Both the position numbers and the translations under genes were made by a program. Under the pieces are notes generated by a model, which was not told the origin of the DNA, searched no databases, and saw only the letters and a program-made list of their open reading frames with translations. From positions 318,864,244 to 318,928,243 of the forward strand of contig OZ005652.1 in the NCBI GenBank assembly GCA_963930645.1: a stretch of 64,000 bases of DNA, in the 5' to 3' direction. Source of the DNA: Salticus scenicus. Taxonomy: Eukaryota > Arthropoda > Arachnida > Araneae > Salticidae. Of the stretch, positions 50,729-62,085 are shown piece after piece (positions within the stretch are counted from its first letter, which is position 1; every line of letters begins with the position of its first letter).

Positions 50729-51859
50729 TAGAGCTGTACTGAGTACTCGTTATATACTCGGTACTCGGCCTACTCGGCCAGTTTGCCGAGTACTCGGTAC
50801 TCGGCCAAATATGGACTAAGTATTCGGCCAATACCGAGTAGTTGTAAGAATTTCATTATTTTTATGTATTATTGAAAGAAATATATTCATAAGAGTTGTT
50901 TATTAATAACTAAACTAAAAAATATGAAAATATAAACATAGTCATTAAACTTTTGTTGCAAACAGCTTTCTGCAGTTAAAACGAGCACGCAGATTGCCAC
51001 CAAACTCTGTATAGAGACGATTCATGATATGAACTTATCCATTTTAGTTACAAGAATTTGAGTATAACCAACTTGTATGCATGTAATGTACAAATTGTTT
51101 TTATAAAAACTTATTGTATCTATAAAACAGACAAAAATAAAATATTTTAGATAAAAGAACCCTTATATAATACTAATATAGTAAATCAAACTTTAGTTAC
51201 ATATTTGTTCAAATAAAAGTAAGACACTTTTAAAACTGTAAGAAAAGATTGGTTTTTAATTTAAAAAATAATAATTATGAAAAAGGTAAATACACTAAAA
51301 TGTTAATAAAAATATGTTTTAATAATCAAAAATGTTGTTTTTCAAATTATAGCCCAAAACCACCTACCTTTTTTACTCTCCTAGAATTTGAAGATTAATG
51401 AAATCTATCATGTTTGAAATGATATCTAAAATATTTATTTTAATGTTCTCATTTCATACGTGAACTTCATGCATCTTAAATTAAGCCTGAGTGTATAGGA
51501 ACTTTTATATTCTCTAAGAATTATCTGAGATTGATTCGCATCTGAGAAAGACTATATAATAAAGAATGAAGTTATCAGTTATTATGGTTTTAATAATCCA
51601 CTAAGCTGGAAGTATCAAATATAACAATGAACCTAATTGTGTATATACACTACAAAAATTCTGAAACGTTTCATGAAAACATGCTGTTTGCCATTTAACT
51701 TAATTTAGTGTTCAAAAAACCTTTTTTAAATTTCAAGATGTGTGAAATTCTTCATGTGAATTATTCTTTCTTACAACTACTCGGTACTCGGCCGAGTAGT
51801 AAAAGGCCGTGTACTCGGTACTCGGCTACTCGGCCAAAGTCCTACTCGGTGCAGCACTA
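50729..51859. mobile_element. Non-autonomous hAT element with TACTCGGC motif arrays
   Basis: Imperfect inverted termini (tagagctgtactgagta; tagtgctgcaccgagta as the inverse of the right end) are flanked by a perfect 8-bp duplication TTACATAT (50721-50728 and 51860-51867). The first and last 100 bp are dense in GGCCGAGTA/TACTCGGC motifs. There is no coding sequence inside. The architecture parallels 30636-32293, with one base changed in the repeated motif (GGCCGAGTA against GGCCGAATA). Confidence 0.93.
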
Positions 51860-51867
51860 TTACATAT

Positions 51868-52682
51868 CCCAAAAAATCGTTATATAGAGTGTTTGAAATA
51901 TTTCAAATCACACACACACACAAAATAAATAAATACAATCTAAATGTATATACATTTGGAGTTAATTTTTTAAACAACTTTCAGCTGCAAAACTCATAAT
52001 GAAATTGACATTTACTGTTAATAGGCTAAAATAATGTTTTGTGTAAAATATGATGTGTTTAACATTCAGATTTACAGGACTACACTAAAATATTCAGATA
52101 CATTAAAGGCTACAGTTGGAAATTGCTGGAATCGCTGTGGCAGAATATTTTTATACTTTCTGCAACAAGCCTCGTTTGTACAAACGTTTTCTGCAAGATG
52201 TTATTTAATAACATGTTTTCTAATTACACATAGTGTCATAGTACGTATATTTAATTATAAATGTATCAACATTATTAATATATTGTAGAAGAACCCTTAA
52301 ATATAAGAGATGAGTTTCTGTTTCTATTGAAATCTAGCAATGTTTTTAATTTTTATGAGCAAATCTTTCTGCAAGTGGCAATTTCTTTTCTAAGACAATG
52401 TCGCTGTGTCGTCTAAATTCTGCCATTGGGGCTGGAATTACAGTTCCATTTATGTTAAACATGCTTAATACTTTCGAACAATGTTTAAGAATTAATACAA
52501 TTAATCTATTTGTCTGCCTTTCTGTTTGTTCTTTGTATAGTAACATAGCCAAAGAACATTGAAGGGTAAACGATACAATAAGTATGTAGAATTGGAAAGT
52601 GTTTTCGACAGATTCTGTCATTGTCGATTTGCTATCATTTTTTTACGTTCTAGGGTTAATTAGATTAAAATTTATTGATTAG
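51868..52682. other. Intronic stretch
   Basis: Contains a family B-like line (ttacaggactacactaaaat, 52071-52090). The open frames at 52034-52288 and 52346-52621 show no homology or splice support. Confidence 0.5.
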
Positions 52683-52757
52683 TCATGCTAGAGTCGGGAA
52701 TCGAACACGATATCTGCTGACTGAAGACTAAAGCGTTAACTGTTTAGCCACTAGATG
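52683..52757 (-). tRNA. tRNA-like sequence (tRNA pseudogene or tRNA-derived SINE head)
   Basis: On the minus strand a D-arm-like tagtggctaaacagttaacg (A-box region) precedes a T-arm with GTTCGATTCCC (B box), and the T stem tcgtg/cccga has one mismatch. The spacing is tRNA-like. The acceptor stem (ctctagc at the 3' side) pairs poorly and the anticodon stem is weak. A functional tRNA is therefore unlikely; a SINE head or pseudogene fits better. Confidence 0.5.
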
Positions 52758-53447
52758 AGATGTAAGAAAAGAGATTATCTAATTACATTTTAAAGAAAAA
52801 AAATCTTTAACTTTCACTTAAAAATAATTACGGATCCAATATATTCTTTTATGAATATAGAAGAAAGTAAAAATCATCCCTTTAGAAGATGTATCTCTCT
52901 CTATATATATTATGTTGACCAGCAAATTAAATTACCTTAACACAAGCTATCTAGATGAAATTTTGTTTGACACTGTTCTTGATTTCGCTTTGGTAGAGAG
53001 CTATTATAAAAGGGAACAGCAAGAATAGAAACTAAAAGAGGTGATGCGTCACAAAAATTAAAGTTCAGATAGTTCTCTTTTACTGTATCCGAAAATTATC
53101 TCTTGAAGGTTTTTGCCTGCCGAGAAAATGAGAAGAGCTGCGGTGCAATTAATTTATGGGGAACGGTATGATAGAATGCAGAAAATGGTATTCCGGTATA
53201 TGATACGGAGGTATTCCGTAAATGGTATTATGAAATGGTATGTAAATGGTATTATGAAATGGTATTCCGGTAGAGTCTCTACTTCGATAACGTCTCTACT
53301 TCGTGACATATTTTCTGAAGTAATTATCTTCTATGGATTTTTAAATACTCGAATGATTTTATATGAGATGTGTAGTCATTACTATACATAAAAATATCTC
53401 AAAGAAAGCACAAACGTCTTAAATGTAATGTTTTTCTTACTTTTTAG
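52758..53447. other. Intron 3' end before the RUNX exon
   Basis: Contains a short direct-repeat cluster (ggtattatgaaatggtatgt / ggtattatgaaatggtattc, 53222-53267) and a polypyrimidine tract with acceptor at 53428-53447. Confidence 0.6.
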
Positions 53448-53627
53448 GGCAACACCATCATCACTTGCGAGCTTTTGCAACAGCCTTCGGACAAAGACCA
53501 CCTTTTTTTGATCCTCGATTAGTTGATCCTTTAAGAGAATGGGAACAGTTTCGAAGAAAAACGGCTGAACAATGGGCAATGGAACTACCTAGAAGAATGG
53601 GCGTTGCCGCTGGTGCAAATCCTTCAG
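53448..53627 (+). CDS. RUNX/Runt transcription factor, exon downstream of the Runt domain
   Basis: A polypyrimidine tract and TTTTTAG acceptor precede an open 180-bp exon that ends at CAG/GTAGGA. Entering in phase 1, the split codon (a + gg) gives Arg. The product reads RQHHHLRAFATAFGQRPPFF, then DPRLVDPLREWEQFRRKTAEQWAMELPRRMGVAAG. The RAFA-AFGQRPPF-DPR segment followed by a REWE-RRKTAE block is what I associate with arthropod Runt proteins just after the Runt domain; this is recognition from memory, not an alignment. The phase matches the donor at 3771 (and also 3780), supporting one gene across a 49.7-kb intron. Local base composition and codon use are clearly less AT-rich than the flanks. 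A GTG/ATG-initiated open frame covers only part of this exon and should not be taken as a separate gene. Confidence 0.85.
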
Positions 53628-53759
53628 GTAGGAATACGTATGGTATTTTCAGTTTCGTACCTAATTACTAATATATTATATCTATTCAAGATACTGGATT
53701 TAATAATTGGTTTTCTGATTTTCCATATATTTTCCTGAATTTTCTACTTCTTTTTGCAG

Positions 53760-53870
53760 CTACATTCCCGATTCAGCAAATAGACTGTGTGCGTAGCCAA
53801 AGCGTGCTATTTGCGTTTCCCCCTTCATTTAAAAAATATTCAGGGCATTTCTACAACATATCGCACCCCG
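53760..53870 (+). CDS. Candidate next exon of the RUNX/Runt gene (phase 1 to phase 1)
   Basis: A 132-bp intron (53628-53759) ends in a good pyrimidine tract and TTTTTGCAG. The following 111 bp are open in the phase required by the previous exon (g + ct = Ala) and stop at CCCCG/GTAAGA, again phase 1. The translation starts ATFPIQQIDCVRSQSVLFAF and ends FYNISHPG. I do not recognise this stretch in Runt proteins. The assignment rests on splice signals, phase and proximity only. It could be a lineage-specific or alternatively used exon, or a chance open segment. The continuation of the gene to the VWRPY-type C terminus is not visible in the window. Confidence 0.45.
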
Positions 53871-53976
53871 GTAAGAAAAGTGACACAATTCAAAAATGCA
53901 ATAGTTTAGAAAAATCAACTTAAAGATAAATCATTTGCTAGCCTGGAATAAAATTGTTAAAACTGCCTCTCAAGTT

Positions 53977-54431
53977 CAGGGCCCGACTATGCTTTTTGAA
54001 GACCCGGGGCACTGATGCTATCTGGAGGCCCCCTTCCCCTACTCGATAGAGCTCACCAAAAGGACGCATTCTAAAATAAATAAATAAAATAAAATAGTGC
54101 ATTGTTTAAAATTTTCCTTTAATTATACTTTTTATTTCCTTATTTTTTTAGCAACCTATAACAAAATTATTAATTTTATATTCAAGACAAATGAAAAACT
54201 GAAGCACATTGATCAGCCAATATAAACTAGTTTAAGAGATTAGTGACAAAATTGAATAATTGTTTAAGCTCTCTAATTAAATATAAAAAGACAATTTTAA
54301 TCAGTTTTTGTTTTTAATAGACATATAATGGAAAAATTTGTACTATTACCTCTGAACCTTTGAAAATGAGGCCCCTTAAACTTGGAGGTCTGGGCCAGTG
54401 ACCCGTGTGCCCATGCCATAATCTGGCCCTG
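53977..54431. mobile_element. Short hAT-type MITE (455 bp)
   Basis: The ends cagggcccgactatg and the inverse of cagggccagattatg are inverted repeats of the CAGGGCC hAT type. They are flanked by a perfect 8-bp duplication CTCAAGTT (53969-53976 and 54432-54439). The outer 60 bp on each side are GC-rich (pieces such as gacccggggcactga) and the middle is AT-rich. It is inserted about 100 bp after the candidate exon at 53760-53870. Confidence 0.92.
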
Positions 54432-54463
54432 CTCAAGTTGCTAGATGAGACGCTTTGCGGGTG

Positions 54464-54817
54464 CACTGTTAAAAATTTCAACAGAAAACTCTGTGTAATC
54501 TATTATCTTAAGTCTTACATAAAATTATAGAGAAAAATAAACGGAGATGTTAAAAAGCTTATTTTATACATTCATTTTAATAACTAATATTAATGTAATT
54601 AATTATTGATGAGAATATATTTCGGACTTGGAATGCTTTTTCTAAAATAGAAACAGTCATTTTTAATTTTAATTAAAAAATTAAATAATAAAATTACGTA
54701 AAAATACAGAATAAAGATTGAGAATCTCGATTATTCACTTGTAACTAAAAATTACAGTAAACTTACAGAGACTCTGGATAAATATTTACATTAAATTTAC
54801 AGAAATTTTTAACAGTG
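54464..54817. mobile_element. Inverted-repeat element with CACTGTTAAAAATTTC ends
   Basis: Sixteen-bp inverted ends (cactgttaaaaatttc at the left, gaaatttttaacagtg at the right) enclose 354 bp of AT-rich sequence. A target-site duplication is not clear. It starts 32 bp after the hAT MITE at 53977-54431. Confidence 0.65.
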
Positions 54818-55529
54818 TGCGATGTACTATTCACATAATTATATTCAAGTAAATCATTTTTGAAATCTTATGCTCAAATATTTAAAAAAAAAATCATATT
54901 AAAAAATTGAATGAAAAAAAAGTACGTTAAAATGCTAATCATAGTTTGCACTGTCACATTATTAGTCCATTTGTAGGTAATTAATTTTCCATTTAAAATA
55001 TTATTACATTGAGGATGCCAATTAAGCGAGTGTCCTCCTACTATACATGTTTCATTAATCTGTGTTTAAAATAACCTGATAATTTAAAATTAGTCGAATG
55101 TGAGAGTCTGAACTTTTCTCTTCTTATTGTCCTCCAAGACAAAAAAAAAAAAAAAAAAAAATCTAGGATACAGAGAGGGAGAGACGTTTCCTAATACTTT
55201 GTAGCAAATTAGAATCGTACATTACTTAATCTTCCACAGCCACAATTTATATTTCATTTGTGTTTCCGTTGCAGTATTTCTTTGATAATGACGATAAAAT
55301 AAAGCTGTAACAACTGTTCGCATCTCCTTGCTTCTTCGTCATTTTCTTCTATATTTAATAGAGATTATCTGGAGTGACTCCACTCGACTTTTGAACATTT
55401 AGTAATTAACGGTTGTATAAATAAATTAAAGTATGTGAAGTCGTTAAATAAACAAAAGAGAAAATTATAATAGGGTATTCAAGTATTTTTCTCCTTACTT
55501 CTTTAATTTAACGATATTGCACTTCAAAT

Positions 55530-55861
55530 AATTTGAGCCCATACATCATAATAATTAAGAATTTTTTGTTGCGTCCCTTTAAAAATCTATAAATGTTAGA
55601 TATCCAGTTCGTGCGACAGTGACCTATAACATGTTTGCAAATTTTCAGCTCAATCGAATAAGCCATTTAGACGCTATCGTACTTTGAAAAACTTTGGCCC
55701 CCATAGGCCATAATGATAAAAAAAATTGCGTTGTGTCCCTGTAAAAAACTATAAGTGTTTGGTTCACCAAAATCAACAGGGTTCGTTCTATGGTGACCTA
55801 TAATATACGTACCAACTTTCAGCTCAATCGATCAAAGCATTTAGACGTTATCGTGTTCACT
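55530..55861 (+). repeat. Two tandem diverged units (about 165 bp)
   Basis: Unit 1 (55530-55693) and unit 2 (55694-55861) share the order tttg-gcccata-catcataat, ttgcgt-gtccct-taaaaa-ctataa, gttcgt, gtgacctataa, tttcagctcaatcga and catttagacg-tatcgt. A gcacacatacatac microsatellite follows. Noncoding. Confidence 0.7.
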
Positions 55862-56004
55862 CACATACATGCACACATACATACATACATATATCACCGT
55901 AAAAATAGCAAAAATGAACTCAAGGGACCTCAAAATGTATAGAAATATCAAAGTCGAATTTTCGTCATGATTACAATACTCCCCTTTACATATGTGTGTT
56001 CGGA

Positions 56005-56359
56005 AAGTAAAATGTATTGGATTCATAAAAATTTTCGACTTCCTGTTTTGAATTCATTTACATATTTTTAGAGGTCCGGAACACAATTTGAACATTTATT
56101 GAAAATGTCTGTCTGTCTTTATGTATGTATAACAAAATTTTGTGCCAGCTCTAGCTCAATAACTAATTCACATAATTTTATATAAATTTATTAATAGTTT
56201 CCCTTTGAATAAATTAGTGCCTTTCACATTTTGCCGCAAATCGCCCAGCATATAACGTTGCCATCTTACTTTTCAAAACTTTAAGTATGGCAATATAGGA
56301 CAAAATTTCGTATAAATGTACACAATGAGAATTATTTTTAACCAATCATTGTAAAATAA

Positions 56360-56405
<46 letters not shown>

Positions 56406-56651
56406 GTAGTAGTCACTCAGTAGTCACTCAGTGTATTTCTAAGAGGTGTAAATGTTCAATATGAGTATTTTTCAAAAGAACTTGTCAATACCTATTTTCG
56501 ATATTTAGTGTTCTTCGCTGAGATAAAAATCGTTTGCATTCATCGTGGAAAATACTTTTAATAAATAATGATTTTTATAAATAGTTTACACTGCGTGATT
56601 TTGTATAGGAAAATAGAGAAGAATATTTTCTGTTGGGTACAGCATACTTGT
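56005..56651 (+). repeat. Dispersed family A repeat, copy 4 (diverged)
   Basis: Begins ggaaagtaaaatgtattgga, keeps gaaaatgtctgtctgtct, atataggacaaaatttcgta and attttgtataggaaaatag, and ends tacagcatacttgttta. Head and tail hairpins are decayed. An (AT)n tract of about 45 bp is inserted at 56358-56402. Confidence 0.75.
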
Positions 56652-57769
56652 TTAGACATTGTTTCTTTTCTTTTCTCTTTATCAACAAAAACCATATCGA
56701 TATTTATAAAGAGACTATTTGTTTAATAACATTTCGATCTTACAAAATAATGGGTAAATTTTACTATTTCAGATTTCCTCAGAACGATTGTATTTACTAT
56801 CCAGTTTGACCTTGTTGCCAGTTGTAATAAGCCCTTTTAAGGTAGACTTTTTGAAGGGTATTTACTCCAACTTTCATTCTCTTGAAAAGAAAACTTTAAA
56901 AATGTTTTTTTTTTTTTTTAAATTGCTTTCCTTATGTCGTACTATGGTTTCAAATTTGAATTTCGCATTTTTGTAGTAAACGTAATAACGACTGTGCTAA
57001 AAGAAACTTTTGAAATAACTCGCGGATCGAGTCAGTCTGAGATTAATTTAATGTAAGATACATTTTATTTAGGAGTTTAGAATCTAACGACAAAGTTTTA
57101 AAGCTTTAAATATAACTAGCAGGTCTACACGGCGCTGTTTGGGTTGAAGTAGTACATACTTATAAAATTTTCCAAATTAAAGAAAAAACAAAGCAAAGAA
57201 AGCATGAGATGGCATTAAAATAAAAATAAAATAAAATAAAAGTTTTTCAGCTTTATGATATTGCGACTGGACGTTTTCAATAAATGAATACCAAACTCAA
57301 TCCAAGAGGTTGATAAAACATGTTGACTGATTTATAGAACTTCTGTTCAAGCAATAAGCCTTTATATAAGAAAGGTGCATTTTTGGAAACATTAATTTTT
57401 TTTATTTATGTAGTACAGATACTAAACATAGGAACAAACAGAAGTTAGTTATTTATATAACCGTTGAAATTGCACGGTCATTTTTTTTTTTTTTTAAACA
57501 TAAAAAAGAAATATATTTACTTACCCGTAAATAATGAAATTGAATTTTTTTTTTTTTTTTAAATAATTTTAAAGTAAAAATGGGGTTTTTATTTAATATC
57601 ATATGAACCAATTATCCGATTCAACTAAAAAGTAAGGCATTAGCTAGATTTTTTTTATGATTAATGTATGTACCAAAATTTTCGTAGCAATCAGTTGAAA
57701 TGTGTAGCTTTGTATAGCGAATTAAACATCCGGATAGATGTTACAATGACAAACATTCAGCTTTATATA

Positions 57770-59031
57770 CATTGGGTGAGTGCGAAAGTTCTACCCGTTT
57801 TTGGATATGCAAATTTGCAATGGAATTGACGTCACACATGACACTGTAATGACGCAAATCATCGGCCAATCAAACGTGTGGATGCCTCACATATAAATGC
57901 ATCGTGTCTCACAAAGTTAATCATCTAATATATATATATATCAGAGGGTGTAACATGGAAAGCGAGAAGGAGCATATACGACATTGTTTGTTATACGAGT
58001 TCGATAAAAAAGTGTACGGAAGCCGCAGCATGCCGCAGTGTTTGTAAAGTTTATGGGGAGGATGCAATAGACGAAAGCGCATGTCGTCGATGGTTTCGTA
58101 AATTTAGGGAAGGTGTCAAGATCTGCCAAGATCAGGCTAAGAGTGGACGCCCATCACACGTTGGAGACGACGATATTGATCAAGCCATAAGGAACAACCC
58201 GAACCCAACCGTGCAAAGATTAGCGGAGATCTTCAACGTACACAGGACAACGGTCGAGAAAGTTGCATTGTTGGGTTCCACATAACCTGACAGCTAATCA
58301 ACGGGATAACCGCATCGTCACCTGTGTTTCCTTGTTTTCCCGGTACAAAAATGACCCATTCTTGGCACGAATTGTGACAGGAGATGAAAAGTGGGTTATG
58401 TACCGTAACGTAAAGCGTTGTAGGACTGTGTGTCGTCTTTCTGATCCGCCTGCATCGACTTCGAAAGCTGAACTTCATCCCAAGAAAGTGTTATTGAGTG
58501 TGTGGTGGGATGTGCAGGGAATAATTCACTGGGATGTCCTGCCACTCAACCAAACCATCAATGCTGCCTTCTACTGTCTACAGTTAGACAGACTGCATTC
58601 AAATTTGGAAGCAAAGCAGACAGGTCTTATCAATCATCGCGGTGTTAATCATTCATTACTATAACGCCAGGCCACATGCTGCTGTCATCACTCGCCAAAA
58701 GTTACTATACTTTGATTGGGAGGTTTTACCCCACCCTCCCTATTCTCCTGACTTGGCACCAACTGACGATCACCTATTTCATGCGTTGAACAATTTCTTC
58801 AGTCAGAAAATCTTTGATGATTTTGATGCTGTGAAAACTGCCATCCAAGACTTTTTTGACTCGAAAACGTCAGAATTTTACCGCCGTCGGATTGATCTTC
58901 TACCAGAAAGAAGCAAGAGTTCGTAGGTAGCAATGGGGATTATGCACAATAATAGGTACTGTTCATTTTGCGTTTATTTGCTTTTCTGTATGGGTAATAA
59001 AAACGGGTAGAACTTTTGCACTCACCCAATA
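57770..59031 (+). mobile_element. mariner-family DNA transposon, decayed
   Basis: Terminal inverted repeats of about 32 bp (cattgggtgagtgcgaaagt at the left; the inverse of tattgggtgagtgcaaaagt at the right) are flanked by TA at 57768-57769 and 59032-59033. At 1262 bp it has the usual mariner length. The element contains a broken mariner transposase. It lies in the presumed downstream intron of the RUNX gene, + oriented. Confidence 0.92.
57954..58926 (+). pseudogene. mariner transposase relic (DD34D type), frameshifted, catalytic Asp lost
   Basis: It begins MESEKEHIRHCLLYEFDKK, shifts frame near 58005, and continues with VYGEDAIDESACRRWFRKF and SGRPS (paired helix-turn-helix region). It then shifts again with local loss near 58255-58280 and resumes at WVPHNL and VTCVSLFSRYKNDPF. 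The first catalytic Asp is in VTGDEKWV (codon 58383-58385). A third shift occurs around 58640-58660. The second catalytic position, normally the D of DNARPH, is Tyr here (HYYNARPH, codon 58660-58662). The third, YSPDLAPTD (58765-58767), is intact. Several frameshifts plus the lost Asp make it inactive. Confidence 0.93.
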
Positions 59032-59033
59032 TA

Positions 59034-60794
59034 TAAGATTAAAAAAATTATAATATTTTACCGATTAGAATTTCCCAAAAGGAACAAGCACCCCGTCTTT
59101 ATGGGCCTATGCCCATGCATCTTCACGCAAGATATGAGAATTGTAGAACTTTTCAACAGTGTTTCTGCTTTTTATTCCATTTTAAATAAGTTAATGAAAT
59201 AAAGTGTTCAAGGTAATCTCTCTCAACTACCTAAATCAAATCTTGTAGTGTCTAATCTGATTTATTTAAACATTTACTGTTTCTGAATCAAAAAGGAAAA
59301 CCTTTTCATTGTTTTTTTTAAACTTTTTCTTTAATTTTTGATACGTTTTCCCCCCGCTAATGAGATTTCTTTCAATTGTAATACACCTTTAATGCTTGAA
59401 CATTTTACCGAAGAAATCTGGGAAAATAATGACTAGAGAAAAATAAACAAGTATTAAAAGATCACTGACAATTAACAAAAAACCATTAACTATATAAAAA
59501 GGCTCACATCCAATTTTTCTAATCACATTCAGTAAAAAGTAAAATTAAAAAGGGAAATCGATGAGATAACTCAATACACAGAGCACACACTCTTAAAAAA
59601 AAAAAAAAAAAAAAAAGTTTTGGAAAAAGAAAAAATATATTCATTGATTAAGACCCTGAATTGATACTTAAGACTTAATTCCCACTGTCTTTGCTTTCGT
59701 AATCTATCACTTAGTTTAATTACGGCTGAAATGAGCTTTAAAGATTCGTTTCCTAATGACTTGATTTCAGAGGGGAGGGCTATGTGATATATTGAGGGCG
59801 TCGACTTTATCTTCAAGTCACCCCTTTAAGTAAAATAAATAATAAATACCACTAGGGTGAAAGGAACCGCAGCGATTCATTTTCGGTCATAATTAGTCGC
59901 ATGCGGCAGTTAATTTTTAAACGCTTGGTTGCAGTTTCGTGATTTGGAATAGTTATAAATCGGTAAAATTAGCTAAAGTAATCTGGTGTGGCACGGCACT
60001 CATACGACTTTCCCTACACTGTATTTAAATGCTGCAAAGAGAAATTGCAGATTAAGGGATAAAATATCAATAAGTACTGTACATGAATATACTTTAAAAA
60101 TCGTTCGGAACAACTTTACTTGATATATATTTTCGTGTGAGGGGTTTCTACAACCCCCTCAACTCCCCATTTTAATTCACTACTGCTTAAATTTTAAGAA
60201 TAAGTTTAGTACATATTATTCAGACAACTTTTACCAAACCCCATCTTGAACCAATCTTGGTCAAACGTTTCAAGTGCCACCCTCATTTGATGTTAAAAAA
60301 TATTAAATTTGAATTTTGTGCAATTGTTTGTTTTAAGAGTATGCTGATAAAGGACATATTTCAGATATCAACTAATTTTCGTATTTGGGAAACCTCAGAA
60401 CGCGTAATTCTAGCAATAATAAATAAATAAATAAGCGTTAAAAATTAGATTTGAAACAATATTTTGTCGACGATATGGATATGAGTAAGTAATTATCATT
60501 TCTAAGCAAATTTAATAAACCACTTCCATCAATTACATTTAATACAAAAAGAAAATGTTTCATCTTAATTTTCAATAGCCTGTATATTATCTATAAAATA
60601 TATGCACGCCCCACGATATACTTAAATTTAACACTGTATGAAAAACACATAACACAACTACAACAAATGCACTTCACTTCTTGCAATTTTCATGTATAAC
60701 CTTGATGTAAACATCGTAATAATTTTGTGTGGCCCTGTAAATGATAGTAAATGATTTTTTGAATGAATGTTGTATGCCAAATAAGTGATATTTC

Positions 60795-60832
<38 letters not shown>

Positions 60833-61536
60833 CAAGTTTAAGATAATTGGATAGGAAAAAGATTAAATTTAATTAGTTGTAAATTAATTTTTAAATTAAA
60901 TTTATTTGTCAAACTTATACAATACAACTCAACATCGAAAAAAGCCATTTTCTTAATACGACGATCTGTGTTTACTCGTGTTTTGATTTCAATTTTTCTG
61001 GATAATATTTCAAAAAATTCAGGATGTGTTCTGTCTTTATTTCATTTGTTTCATTTCAACGTAATTTTTTCTTGTGGGTTTGTGCTGTCTTTTGGTATTT
61101 TGCTAAAATGCTTACCAAAAACAGAAAATCTACAATTCCTTTCTCAGTGCTATAGGGATAGCACCTGAAGAAGTCCTATAGCATTTTGAGCTTTTTATTT
61201 AAAATTCAATCTTATTTTGCTTTGGTCCGAAATTCTTTTGCTCATCTCAACTTAAAAGGTTCATTTCATTAATGTAAGATCTATATTTCCTCTTATAACA
61301 GTATCCTATAAAATTCCTTCTTTTCTACAGCACGGTCTTTTATTATCTATATTTTCAACAGGTAGTGTAGTCTAATAAATTAAAGTAAGTAATATTATTA
61401 ATCTTATAAAATTAAATCAATTTAAGATAACTAGTTACTTTGTTTGGCCTCTGTATGTTTCTGTGGTGATTTATTTGACTGGCTATTCTTCGTTCTCATT
61501 CTTTTCTTTTTAATCGAATAAATTATAAATTATGTA

Positions 61537-61568
<32 letters not shown>
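59034..61568. other. Presumed downstream RUNX intron, after mariner
   Basis: Includes the family B tail (60120-60480) and a small hairpin gtgctat/atagcac at 61147-61164. No exon recognised. Confidence 0.5.
60120..60480 (-). repeat. Family B tail fragment, minus orientation
   Basis: gtgtgaggggtttctacaac and ccccctcaactccccatttt mirror the tail of the copy at 8190-9275. Further inward, tattcagacaacttttacc and tgaaccaatcttggtcaaac mirror aaagttgtctgaataatt and ttgttcaagattg. Confidence 0.6.
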
Positions 61569-61574
<6 letters not shown>

Positions 61575-62013
61575 GTGATTCAAAACGCAACGTACAAACT
61601 TTTAGGAGAGATAGGGCACATCATAAGAATTGCAAATTGTGTAAGAACTCATGGCTGCAAACGTCATTTGAACCCAACAAGAACTGGATGTTTTTGATTA
61701 TTTTTTAACAGTAAAATTCTCATATGGGCGTGGCTTTTATATATTGCATTTTTAATTAAATGTTTTTAGATGTTAATGTTTGCATAATAAGAAGTGATAT
61801 ATCAATATTACGTACAATATAGTGTTTGGTTGAAATGCAGTTTACAAAAGCCACGCCCATATACCAGTTTTACTGTTAAAAATTAGTCAAAAACATCCAG
61901 TTATTGTTGGATTCAAATGACGTTTTCGGCCGTGAGTTCCTAAGAATTTTCAATTATTGTTATGTGTCCTACCTCCCCTAAAACTTTGTACGTTGGGTTT
62001 TGAATCGTCCTGT
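61569..62013. mobile_element. Fold-back MITE with GATTCAAAACGCAACGT-like ends
   Basis: Arms of about 170 bp are mirrored: gattcaaaacgcaacgtaca, agggcacatcataa, atttgaacccaacaagaact, atatgggcgtggcttttat on the left and their inverses up to 62013. TA-rich flanks (tatata/tgtatgt). The ends begin (a)cagagtgattcaaaa / acaggacgattcaaaa. Confidence 0.85.
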
Positions 62014-62050
62014 ATGTTAAATTATAATTTTTTACTTACTCTAATTTTCA

Positions 62051-62081
<31 letters not shown>

Positions 62082-62085
62082 CGTA

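Larger units (their letters stand above)
3772..53447 (+). other. Giant intron (about 49.7 kb) of the RUNX/Runt gene
   Basis: Defined by the phase-1 donor at 3772 (alternative donor at 3781) and the acceptor at 53446-53447. It carries the nested CNNM gene on the opposite strand and most of the transposons listed here. Smaller unrecognised exons inside it cannot be excluded. Intron identity follows from the two flanking exons having compatible phase and consecutive positions in Runt-type proteins. Confidence 0.75.
54818..57767. other. Presumed downstream RUNX intron, before mariner
   Basis: Apart from the tandem units (55530-55861) and family A copy (56005-56651), this is AT-rich with poly-A/T runs. 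No further RUNX exon was recognised. Confidence 0.5.

Noticed and set aside
52683..52757. Functional tRNA gene
   Set aside because: The B box is good, but the acceptor and anticodon stems do not pair well, so only a tRNA-like relic is claimed.
53465..53671. Independent small gene starting at TTG/ATG-like codon
   Set aside because: It is the RUNX exon read past its donor; splice sites and phase explain it better.
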